Below, piece after piece: positions 1 to 6,521 of a DNA stretch of 9,436 nucleotides. A program made the translations under genes and the position numbers. Within the stretch, counting starts at the first letter, position 1. Each line of letters starts with the position of its first letter. Below the pieces are notes generated by a model. The model ran no database searches. It was not told the origin of the DNA and was given only the letters and a program-made list of their open reading frames with translations. The stretch comes from Planctomycetota bacterium. GTDB taxonomy: Bacteria; Planctomycetota; SZUA-567. Location of the stretch: the NCBI GenBank assembly GCA_031278535.1, contig JAITKH010000392.1, forward strand, positions 1-9,436. Direction: 5' to 3'.

Positions 1-1
1 G

Positions 2-298
2 TCGCCTCGGCCAGGCGGCATCTTCTCGACCCCCGGCTATCTGCGCGACCTGTTCACGCGGCTCCCCCGCCTGACGGTCTCGCGCATGCCGGAACTCCTG
101 CCCGGCCGCATAACTCCGACTGAGACAAATCCACACACATCAACAACCACAGCCCGCCCCAGACCGGCCTTTTCTTCTCCCCTTGTCAAGAGTGGGGTTG
201 GCCGGACGCTTACACAATTCAACCGTTGTCAAAACTCCCTATGCAGGCAGTCGTTCCCGGAGGGAAGAAGCAACATGCGGGTTCCTGATAACAATTGA
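2..298 (+). CDS. C-terminal end of an unrecognised plus-strand protein (partial at window edge)
   Basis: The frame beginning at base 2 is open from the window edge to a TGA at 296-298. Its first 35 or so codons look strongly coding, with third positions mostly G or C, and translate to a plausible globular stretch containing GIFSTPGYLRDLF and RLTVSRMPELLPGR. After about position 110 the composition changes to Thr, Pro and Ser-rich, poorly structured sequence with less biased third positions. The true stop may therefore have been lost by a frameshift near 105-115, where the other two plus frames have stops at 111-113 and 121-123. Alternatively the protein simply has a disordered tail. I do not recognise the family. 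The gene converges on the minus-strand run that ends at 374. Confidence 0.45.
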   Translation, partial: SPRPGGIFSTPGYLRDLFTRLPRLTVSRMPELLPGRITPTETNPHTSTTTARPRPAFSSPLVKSGVGRTLTQFNRCQNSLCRQSFPEGRSNMRVPDNN

Positions 299-354
299 AA
301 CAGCAAAAAATTGCGAAATTCGAAACCGGCGCAACGCATAGTTATACTTTCGTG

Positions 355-378
355 AAAAATTGTGGTGAACCCGTCACC
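355..378 (-). terminator. Weak rho-independent terminator overlapping the stop of the FliK-like gene
   Basis: Read on the minus strand, a 5-bp stem GGTGA/TCACC (374-378 with 364-368) encloses the 5-base loop CGGGT. ACA and then five Ts (355-359) follow. The 5' arm includes the TGA stop codon of the FliK-like gene. The stem is short, so termination may be inefficient. The position, at the end of a long co-directional run and facing a convergent gene, fits a terminator. Confidence 0.4.
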
Positions 379-2635
379 CTCTGACATCCAGTCTCCCCCG
401 TTGGCGGGGGACCGGCCTGGACTGGATGATCGGCGGTTCCGCCGGCGGCGATTCCCGAACTTCCGGATGCCCGGCTTGCTGGATTTTTGGAGGCGGCAGG
501 ACCAGAAAATGCGGCGTCAACCGGAATCCTTTCTCCAGCAAGGCCTGAATCAAATCCCCGCCCGATTCGTCCAGGAATTCCGCCATTTCGCTTTTTCCCA
601 CAAACAAGTTGAGGATCATATCCTTGCCGAAGAAACGCATGTCGCCAAGAACGGGACCAAATCCGGTGGTGGTGAGATCCAGGATTATCCGCGAAGTCCA
701 GCCCTTGTTGTCTGTCCTGATCTTGCGATAAAACATCTGCATCCTGCCTTCGCCCTGGTCCTCGGCGAGCCGGAAGGGAATTTCGGCCAGCAACATGCCC
801 GGTTCCCTTTCGCGGCCTGCCAAGTTTTCCGCCTTGATCGCCAGCGTCTGCCGACCAAGTTCCCGCAAAATCCCCGCTCCTTCCGCCAGTCGGGCGAGTT
901 GGGAATCGTTCCGGAGCAGCTTGCTTTCCATTTGGTTCAAGGTTCTTGCCGCCTCCTGGAGAACATGATGATTCCGCCGTTTCAGTTCGCGTCCGGCAGT
1001 CTCGACTTTTGCCGGATCGTCAGAAAGAAGGTCACGCATCACGGTCTCCGCTTCGCGTGTCACCCGTTCTGGAACCGCGGATTTGACGTCTCCTTCCTTC
1101 GAAAGGAAAAGGGAGAGGGGGCCGGCGGGACGGAGCAAATCAACTTCCGGACGGTTGCCTCCCGGCGTGGGGTATGACGACTCCGGACTCGACAATCCAG
1201 GCGAAGGCGGATCGTCGCCGGAAGCCGCAGGGCGTCCCGCCTCCGATTGAGGCTTGTTCTGGCCCGGACCCTGGCTGTCCGGAGCGGAGGCGGCGGGATC
1301 GTCGTTTGGGATCGGCTGTGATTCCAAGACTGCCGGCGTTCCCTTGGCGGATTGGGCCAGAATGATATTGATTGCCTTGTCGAGCCTGGCAAGCTCCGGA
1401 TGGCTTTCCAAGACGGCTTGGGCCGCCTTTTCCAGGAGCGCCAAGGCTTTCCCCAGCGTTTCCCGGCCGGATGTGGAAACATATCTTTCCAGCGTCGACG
1501 GTAGATCGGCGCTATCGATGTCCACGTTCATGGCCCGAATTAAATCCCTGGCTGTATGCACCAGCGGCTTCGCTTCGGGAGTTTGCGGTTCCCAATCCAG
1601 GGCGGCCACAGCCCGATCCGCCAGTTCACGCGTACCAATCCGGCGCGACAGGATGTCGGCAAGGCCGGCGGCCAGAGGGCGAATGAGCGGAACGTCGCGG
1701 GCAAGCAGGCGGGCGCCCGCATTCATCCTGCCCGGACGATCAATTTCCGGGGTGCCGGCGGCAATCGCAATCAGGGATTGCACATTTGCGCGGTCCACTT
1801 GCACATTATGGCGAATCAACGCTTTCGCCGCATCCCGCGAGACGATGTCGGGGGTAAGGCCGACGGCGCGAAGCAGGATATCGGCCGCCTTTTCCAGAGC
1901 CGATTCCGGAATTTTGCCGCCGCTTGGCGGGGTGGCAAGGCGGGACAAGGGCAATTCCGCGGCCTTGATTATTTGTGCCAGCGCTTCCCTGATGGCGTCG
2001 CCAGGATGCGGGTGCGGTTCCGGCTGCCTGGAGATTTCCGATCCCGCCGCGCCGGCGTCGGCATGCATGGACCGATCCGCCTCCGCCGAAGGTTGTTCCG
2101 CCGGCCTGCCCGCACCGGATGTTCCTGAATCCGCGGGAGAGGAATTATTGAGGCGAAGCAATTCTTCCCGGGCATCCCGCAACAGTTTTTCTGCGCTTTC
2201 CGGAAAATCCGGCAAGGGTTGCAGAATCCTGCCGATAAGATCGGTCGTCCCGGACGGAGTCGGCTGCGAGAGGACCGCGGACGCGACTCCGGCGGCGATG
2301 GCGTCCCGTGTTGCCGGCTGGCCGCCGGCCGGTCCATAGGAGGGCATGTCGGCAGCGGCCATGAATCTGGGCAGGGCCGGTCCCTGGACCACCAGGGTGG
2401 GTTTGCCGTCGGCGGACAGCTCGGATTTGAGGATGAGGCTTTGCCCGGCGGCGAGGGATGCCTGGCTGAACACCGTCACCCGGTTGCCGGCCCAGCGAAG
2501 GGCATACATGCCATCGCCAAGTTCCTCTTCGACGTTGGCCATTACCACTGCGCCTAACGGCGGCAGGGCCGATCCGCCGCCCCCGGGCGGCTGGGCGGAT
2601 TCGGCTTGGCCGGGTATGCGATGCCAACCGTCCAT
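374..2635 (-). CDS. FliK-like flagellar hook-length control protein (753 aa)
   Basis: Probable FliK-family protein, which would be a secreted ruler that sets hook or rod length and switches export specificity of the flagellar type III apparatus. Residues about 25-90 resemble a small beta-rich domain (GMYALRWAGNRVTVFSQASL). The middle (about 100-560) is long, rich in Ala, Pro and Arg and low in complexity, as in FliK-type rulers. Residues about 560-615 are helical or coiled-coil. Residues about 615-718 look like the conserved C-terminal Flg_hook-type domain, with the core RIILDLTTTGFGPVLGDMRF and an ending in LIQALLEKGFRL. A Pro/Arg-rich tail of about 35 residues follows. The protein is longer than a typical FliK (about 400 aa). 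The ATG at 2635 is preceded by GGAGAAAC, and that ribosome binding site lies 19 bp or less after the previous gene's stop. The family assignment is from domain architecture only. A different protein with a FliK-like C-terminus is possible. Confidence 0.7.
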   Translation of the reverse strand: MDGWHRIPGQAESAQPPGGGGSALPPLGAVVMANVEEELGDGMYALRWAGNRVTVFSQASLAAGQSLILKSELSADGKPTLVVQGPALPRFMAAADMPSYGPAGGQPATRDAIAAGVASAVLSQPTPSGTTDLIGRILQPLPDFPESAEKLLRDAREELLRLNNSSPADSGTSGAGRPAEQPSAEADRSMHADAGAAGSEISRQPEPHPHPGDAIREALAQIIKAAELPLSRLATPPSGGKIPESALEKAADILLRAVGLTPDIVSRDAAKALIRHNVQVDRANVQSLIAIAAGTPEIDRPGRMNAGARLLARDVPLIRPLAAGLADILSRRIGTRELADRAVAALDWEPQTPEAKPLVHTARDLIRAMNVDIDSADLPSTLERYVSTSGRETLGKALALLEKAAQAVLESHPELARLDKAINIILAQSAKGTPAVLESQPIPNDDPAASAPDSQGPGQNKPQSEAGRPAASGDDPPSPGLSSPESSYPTPGGNRPEVDLLRPAGPLSLFLSKEGDVKSAVPERVTREAETVMRDLLSDDPAKVETAGRELKRRNHHVLQEAARTLNQMESKLLRNDSQLARLAEGAGILRELGRQTLAIKAENLAGREREPGMLLAEIPFRLAEDQGEGRMQMFYRKIRTDNKGWTSRIILDLTTTGFGPVLGDMRFFGKDMILNLFVGKSEMAEFLDESGGDLIQALLEKGFRLTPHFLVLPPPKIQQAGHPEVRESPPAEPPIIQSRPVPRQRGRLDVRG

Positions 2636-2654
2636 GTTTCTCCATCAGGCGACG

Positions 2655-3302
2655 TCAAGGCAAGCGGGCCACATCTCCCGGTCGCGGAGGCTGGGCGACA
2701 TGCAAAATTTCACAGGCAGCCATAGAATCGAACAGTTCGATGATCCGCACGTCCGCGATCCAGCGGCCTCCTCTCGATATCTCCAACCGGCTTCCGTTCA
2801 TGAATCCGTCTTCGCGTCCGCCTTCCACCATCACCCGTTTTCGGGAGGCGGAAGTCACCGAGAATCGGCGCGGTTCAGCCGCGGCCACCGGAGCGGCCTT
2901 TCGGACGAATTCGCCGCCGAAATATTCTCGCCCGGATTCCAGGACGGAAACGTCCGCCCTCTCCGGCGATGGAATAATCGGGGCGAAGGCATTTTCCTGG
3001 CTTTTGCCCGGCGGGATCGGGCCGCGATCCCGCCGCGCCGCGGGAGGCAACGGCATGCGTTTCGCCGGGGATGCCGTGCGGCTCGGGGATTCCTGTCCGC
3101 GCAGGGCGTCCAAGGCGGCGCGGAACTCGCGAATTTCCCGTCGCGATTCCTCCCGAAGAGTTTCCAACTGGCGGTACGTTTTGATAAATCCGCCCAGCGT
3201 GAAAAGAGCGAATGCCACGGCTCCGGCCGCTATCCAGGCGGATGGTGATGGCCGCCCATAGGCGAAATATTCCTCGCTGTCGGATTCTCGCCCGTCCCGC
3301 AT
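2655..3302 (-). CDS. Single-pass membrane protein with coiled coil and FlgT-like C-terminal beta domain (215 aa)
   Basis: Not identified by name. The ATG at 3302 gives 215 residues. A cytoplasmic N-terminus of about 20 acidic residues is followed by one membrane segment (about residues 21-42, AWIAAGAVAFALFTLGGFI). Next come a charged helix, probably coiled coil (ETLREESRREIREFRAALD), and a Pro/Arg-rich linker of about 80 residues. The C-terminal domain of about 65 residues has the pattern GREDGFMNGSRLEI...IADVRIIELFDSMAACEIL...PGDVARLP. That glycine and beta-strand pattern is like the small C-terminal barrel of FlgT-type and related envelope proteins. The frame is open further upstream to ATGs at 3389 and 3398, but these lie inside truA, so 3302 (32 bp after the truA stop) is preferred. 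The gene ends 19 bp before the FliK-like gene, which suggests a linked envelope or flagellar role. This role is inference. Confidence 0.72.
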   Translation of the reverse strand: MRDGRESDSEEYFAYGRPSPSAWIAAGAVAFALFTLGGFIKTYRQLETLREESRREIREFRAALDALRGQESPSRTASPAKRMPLPPAARRDRGPIPPGKSQENAFAPIIPSPERADVSVLESGREYFGGEFVRKAAPVAAAEPRRFSVTSASRKRVMVEGGREDGFMNGSRLEISRGGRWIADVRIIELFDSMAACEILHVAQPPRPGDVARLP

Positions 3303-3334
3303 CGCTTTCCCGCGGCGTCCTTCGCCAATTCCGC

Positions 3335-4126
3335 TCAGAAAAGGCCGTTTCCATCCGGCGGCGCCCGCTCGCCCGGATACAGCGTCCATTCCAGGCACAG
3401 GCCGCCGGGCGGAGCGCCCGGTCCGGCCCGGGCACGATCACGGCACTCCATTATATCCGCAATGTCTTCCGGCCGAAAGCGTTGCCGTCCCGCCTCGACC
3501 AATGAGCCGGCAATGGTCCTCACCATGCCGTAAAGAAACCCCTTGCCTTCGACGTAATACACCAGTCTTTTTCGGCCAGCCGCGTCCGGGGAAAGTTCCC
3601 GCATTTCACTTCGTTCCACCAGTCTCAAGTTGTCGCGCCCGGCGCGTTCCCGATTGCAGAATGAGGTGAAATCATGTTCGCCCAGGAACATTTCGGCCGC
3701 CGCGCACATTGCCTCGGTCGACAGCGGCCAGGGGATTTGCCAGGAACGCCGGCGATCCAAGGCTGGCCGCGGCCGCCCGATCAGAAAGGAATAGGTATAT
3801 TGCTTCCTGATGCAATGGCGCCTGGGGTCGAAATCGTCCGCGACTTCGCGCACGGCCGTTACCGCTATGTCGGACGGCAACCGGGAATTCAATGCTTCCC
3901 GAAGATTTCCCAGCGGAATTTTTTCCGGCACGGGAAAGGCGGCGGTCTGTCCACGGGCATGGACGCCGGCATCGGTACGGCCGGCGCCCCGAATCCTCGT
4001 TTCCTTGCCGGTTAAAAATTTCAGCGCCCGTTCCAGCGCCCCCTGCACCGAAGGCGCATTCTCCTGAACCTGCCAGCCGCCGTAGTTGGAACCGTCATAC
4101 TCGATGGTGGCACGACAAAGCGGCAT
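3335..4126 (-). CDS. truA: tRNA pseudouridine(38-40) synthase TruA
   Basis: TruA converts uridines 38, 39 and 40 in the anticodon stem-loop of tRNAs to pseudouridine, without cofactor, as a cytosolic homodimer. The 263-residue protein has the usual family length and shows the diagnostic sequences in order. These are the N-terminal strand IEYDGSNYGGWQVQ (residues 8-21), SVQGALERAL (26-35), and the catalytic motif GRTDAGVHA (49-57) with the nucleophile Asp52. Further on are FDPRRHCIRKQYTY, LGEHDFTSFCN, and GKGFLYGMVRTIAGSLVEAG near the C-terminus. After the core, a short Pro/Gly-rich tail extends past the usual end. The ATG at 4126 lies 9 bp after the stop of the MEMO gene. The ribosome binding site (GAGTAAGG) overlaps that stop, which points to translational coupling. 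Confidence 0.97.
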   Translation of the reverse strand: MPLCRATIEYDGSNYGGWQVQENAPSVQGALERALKFLTGKETRIRGAGRTDAGVHARGQTAAFPVPEKIPLGNLREALNSRLPSDIAVTAVREVADDFDPRRHCIRKQYTYSFLIGRPRPALDRRRSWQIPWPLSTEAMCAAAEMFLGEHDFTSFCNRERAGRDNLRLVERSEMRELSPDAAGRKRLVYYVEGKGFLYGMVRTIAGSLVEAGRQRFRPEDIADIMECRDRARAGPGAPPGGLCLEWTLYPGERAPPDGNGLF

Positions 4127-4135
4127 TTTATTGCC

Positions 4136-5368
4136 TTACTCGAAAATCATGGCGGCGTACGTGACAGCTTCGCCCATTTCCGGCGTGATTGCCTGATGGT
4201 ATCCGAGCAGCGTCGTCCGAGCCCCCGCCAGGGCCAGCCCCAGAATGAAAATGGCGGCGGAGCCGCAAACGCGCAAGTTTTCCCCGGTTTTGGCGAGGGC
4301 CGCCAGGCCCTCGCCGGCGCTTTGGGAGACGGCGGCGAGATATTTCCTGTCTGTTTCCTCCACTGCGGCGAGAAGCTGCCCCTCCGCCTCGCCGTCTTCG
4401 CCGAAGCGGGGACCGACGTGCGCCAGGTCGGCCGAGGCCAGGATCATCGTCTCCCCGGAGCTGGCCGCCTTGCCGAGGCATTCGGCTACTGTCCGGAGGA
4501 CGGGGTCTCCCTCCGCTTCTTCCGGCGCGCGCCTTCCGACAAGGAATTCGCTCAGGGGGGCGGCAAGAAGAGGAACTATTGCCGCGTCCTCGCCGTAAAT
4601 GTGGCGAAGCCATACCGCCTGGAGTTCCACCGAATGCTCGTTCAGATGCGCCAGCCCATCCCTGTCGAGATTTCCCCGTTTTCCGACCGCTTTTCGCAAT
4701 TCGGTGATCATGCCGTGCGCGATTCCAACCTTTCCGAGGGGAGTGTCGAAATCTTTTTCGCACAGGGTCACGCGTTCCCGGAGAGGCATGTGGGCGGTGC
4801 CGACGATGATGATCGTCTTCGGTTTCGGGAGGGAAGCGAGGAGGCGATATGCCTGGCCGTAGCCTGGCGCACCTCGCTGGTAATCCAGATGCGGGATGAC
4901 GATGCCTCTCGGATGCCTGTTCATTCGGGACGGCGTCTCCTCCGGCGGCGGCGCTTCGCGGAGGATGCGATCCAGATCGGCCGCAAGGGCAGTTTGATCG
5001 GCGTTATAGGCCGAACCGGCCGAGCCGGCCGGCCTGACGGCGGAGGCCAGAAAATCTCTTTCCGCCTGGGCGGCGAAGTCCTGGAAACGCGCATCATCAA
5101 GAAACAGCGCCTGTTCCAAGGCCGAAGCCACCATTTCCACTTCCCGGCAGCCCACTCCCCACGGTGTTTCACGGCTCAGGGCGTCCGCGATTTCCAGAAT
5201 CGAGGCCGTTCCGTCCAGTCGGCCGGCGATGAGCAGGCCAAGGGGGGAAAGAAGAAGGCGCGAACGCGACGTTCCCGAGCGATCATGGAGGATGTAATAA
5301 TTTTCGCCGTTTCGGTTTGCCGGAGCCGCGTCAATTTCGCCCCGGAGTTTCGGGGTCGCTTTAGACAT
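4136..5368 (-). CDS. MEMO-family protein (AmmeMemoRadiSam system protein B type) with extra N-terminal domain (410 aa)
   Basis: Residues about 113-410 form a MEMO domain, a fold related to the LigB class of non-haem iron dioxygenases. Its start matches the family opening (RPAGSAGSAYNAD). Residues corresponding to the metal-site ligands proposed for human MEMO1 are all present: His160 in PHLDYQRG, His193 in GTAHMPL, His317 in SADLAHVGPRFG and Cys368 in VCGSAAIF. The biochemical role of bacterial MEMO proteins is unsettled. In many genomes they sit with an AMMECR1-domain protein and a radical SAM enzyme, and neither is visible here. Residues about 20-95 form an additional helical and winged-helix-like domain (NYYILHDR..., LSPLGLLIAGRLDGTASILEIADAL) that resembles PqqD-like peptide-binding folds. 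That resemblance is inference. The ATG at 5368 overlaps the preceding HAD gene by 8 bp (ATGTCTAA). An upstream extension to 5596 would run deep into that gene and is rejected. Confidence 0.92.
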   Translation of the reverse strand: MSKATPKLRGEIDAAPANRNGENYYILHDRSGTSRSRLLLSPLGLLIAGRLDGTASILEIADALSRETPWGVGCREVEMVASALEQALFLDDARFQDFAAQAERDFLASAVRPAGSAGSAYNADQTALAADLDRILREAPPPEETPSRMNRHPRGIVIPHLDYQRGAPGYGQAYRLLASLPKPKTIIIVGTAHMPLRERVTLCEKDFDTPLGKVGIAHGMITELRKAVGKRGNLDRDGLAHLNEHSVELQAVWLRHIYGEDAAIVPLLAAPLSEFLVGRRAPEEAEGDPVLRTVAECLGKAASSGETMILASADLAHVGPRFGEDGEAEGQLLAAVEETDRKYLAAVSQSAGEGLAALAKTGENLRVCGSAAIFILGLALAGARTTLLGYHQAITPEMGEAVTYAAMIFE

Positions 5369-6095
5369 GATTGGCGATCTCGTATTCTTTTTCCAGGATG
5401 TCCAGAAGGTCCCAGAAATTGTGGATGACATGGTCGGGGTTGATCTGGCCGGGAACGTTTTCGTATTTCCCGCCCCGGCGGCTGATGAAGGTGCGCATGC
5501 CGATACGGCCGGGAACGTCGATGTCCACCGCGGGATTGTCGCCGACATAGCCGCATTCCTGGGGCGGCGCCCCGATCGAACGGCAGGCGAGGGCATAGAT
5601 TTTTGGATTCGACTTGGCTATCCCCACCTCTTCGGTGATGAAGATATGTTCCGGCCTGATCAGAGGGATGAGGCCGAGGCGGAGAATCTTCTCGGCCTGC
5701 TTGGCGGCAATTCCGGCGGTGATGATCCCCAGCTTCAGGCCTTTTTCCCGCAAGCGGCGGATTACCTCGATCGCATCCTCGTAAGGGGCGAAATTGTTGA
5801 ACTTGCACTGGTGGTAGGCAATGATGCCGGCTTCGATCAGGAAAAGCGGGGATGCCGCCGGGGCGGTCTCGGGCGGAAGCCGCTTGAGCAGCTTGTCAAA
5901 GTGGCGATCATCGTTCGAGCCGAATTCGGCGATCACTTCCTCCAACTCGCGGAGCAGCGTCTTCTCGTCTATCCCCAAACCGAGGCGGATCATGGCCTGG
6001 GCCGCCTGGAAACGGGCCCGGGCGGCAAAATCAGTGCTGGAATAGAGAGTGTCGTCCACGTCGAAAAACAGTGCCTTGAGCTTTTTTTTCGCCAC
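5361..6095 (-). CDS. HAD-superfamily (subfamily IA) hydrolase, TIGR02253-like phosphatase (244 aa)
   Basis: A cytosolic phosphatase-like hydrolase with all four HAD motifs. Motif I is FFDVDDTLY, with the nucleophile Asp12 and general acid Asp14. Motif II is IITAG, with Thr126. Motif III includes Lys161 before SNPKIY. Motif IV is GYVGDNPAVDI, with Asp186 and Asp191. The helical cap (about residues 20-105) contains EFGSNDDRHFDKLLKRL and AYHQCKF, which resembles the TIGR02253 (CTE7) group found in archaea and some bacteria. The substrate is unknown. Small phosphorylated metabolites or nucleotides are typical for this subfamily. The start codon is GTG at 6095, 42 bp after the rny stop and preceded by GGGAGAG and AGGGACA. 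A run of eight As right after the start could be prone to slippage. The stop overlaps the MEMO start by 8 bp, so the two are probably translationally coupled. Confidence 0.9.
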   Translation of the reverse strand: MAKKKLKALFFDVDDTLYSSTDFAARARFQAAQAMIRLGLGIDEKTLLRELEEVIAEFGSNDDRHFDKLLKRLPPETAPAASPLFLIEAGIIAYHQCKFNNFAPYEDAIEVIRRLREKGLKLGIITAGIAAKQAEKILRLGLIPLIRPEHIFITEEVGIAKSNPKIYALACRSIGAPPQECGYVGDNPAVDIDVPGRIGMRTFISRRGGKYENVPGQINPDHVIHNFWDLLDILEKEYEIANHV

Positions 6096-6137
6096 TGTCC
6101 CTGACTCTCCCTTAGCCGAACGCCGCCGGTGGCGGAT

Positions 6138-6506
6138 TCACCTGGCGTATTCGGTGACCCTGAACTCGCGCACCAGAGTGACCTTCACTTCGCCGGGATA
6201 GGTGAGCTCGGTCTCGATCTGCTTGGCGATGTCACGGCACATGCGAGTCGCCTCGCCGTCGTTTATCTTGTCGGCCTTGACGATGACCCTGAGCTCGCGG
6301 CCGGCCTGGATGGCGAAGGATCTCTCGACGCCGCCATAGCTGTTTGAAATGGACTCCAGACGTTCCAGGCGCTTGACGTATTTTTCCAGGGTTTCGCGGC
6401 GCGCCCCCGGCCGGCCGGCCGACATGGCGTCGGCGGCCTGGACGATTGTGGCGTACAGGCTCTCGGCTGCCGTGTCCGAATGGTGGGAGACGATGGCGTT
6501 GATCAC
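6138..6506 (-). CDS. rny: Ribonuclease Y, C-terminal part after an in-frame UGA (rest of HD domain)
   Basis: This is the continuation, in the same frame, of the RNase Y that starts at 7700. The four codons after the UGA, plus this stretch beginning with GTG at 6506, read EPDEVINAIVSHH. They line up residue for residue with the standard RNase Y sequence and need no indel. It carries the late HD-domain helices, including VQAADAMSAGRPGARRETLE, where the Asp (codon 424 of the full frame) is the last metal ligand of the HD motif. The C-terminal region conserved in the family follows (SFAIQAGRELRVIVKADKI, ELTYPGEVKVTLVREFRVTEYAR). The GTG has only a weak upstream GGAC, so independent initiation looks poor. 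Whether it is made as part of a full-length protein, as a separate fragment, or not at all cannot be decided from sequence. Confidence 0.85.
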   Translation of the reverse strand: MINAIVSHHSDTAAESLYATIVQAADAMSAGRPGARRETLEKYVKRLERLESISNSYGGVERSFAIQAGRELRVIVKADKINDGEATRMCRDIAKQIETELTYPGEVKVTLVREFRVTEYAR

Positions 6507-6518
6507 TTCGTCCGGCTC

Positions 6519-6521
6519 TCA
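6519..6521 (-). other. In-frame UGA at codon 394 of rny
   Basis: The minus-strand codons here read GGA CGC CGC TGC TGA GAG CCG GAC. Family members have a Gly, Lys or similar residue at this position (as in KKYKENEVVINA of Bacillus), so a single-base change such as GGA, AGA or CGA to TGA explains the stop. The preceding codon is TGC (Cys). A weak 6-bp stem, GGACGA/TCGTCT, can form 5 nt after the UGA with a 14-nt loop. Confidence 0.9.

Noticed and set aside
362..1177. Plus-strand open frames across the FliK-like gene (also 1254-2339)
   Set aside because: Shadows of the minus-strand gene, without ribosome binding sites or recognisable domains.
4196..5428. 410-codon open frame on the plus strand
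   Set aside because: Antisense to the MEMO gene. The translation has no family features, and long antisense frames are common in GC-rich DNA.
5369..5596. Upstream extension of the MEMO gene frame (76 extra codons)
   Set aside because: It lies wholly inside the HAD hydrolase gene in another frame and reads as Ser/Thr/Pro-rich shadow sequence. The ATG at 5368 gives a sensible overlap of 8 bp.
6124..6137. CCGCC-ACC-GGCGG hairpin between rny and the HAD gene
   Set aside because: Five base pairs with no T-run after it. Not supported as a terminator.
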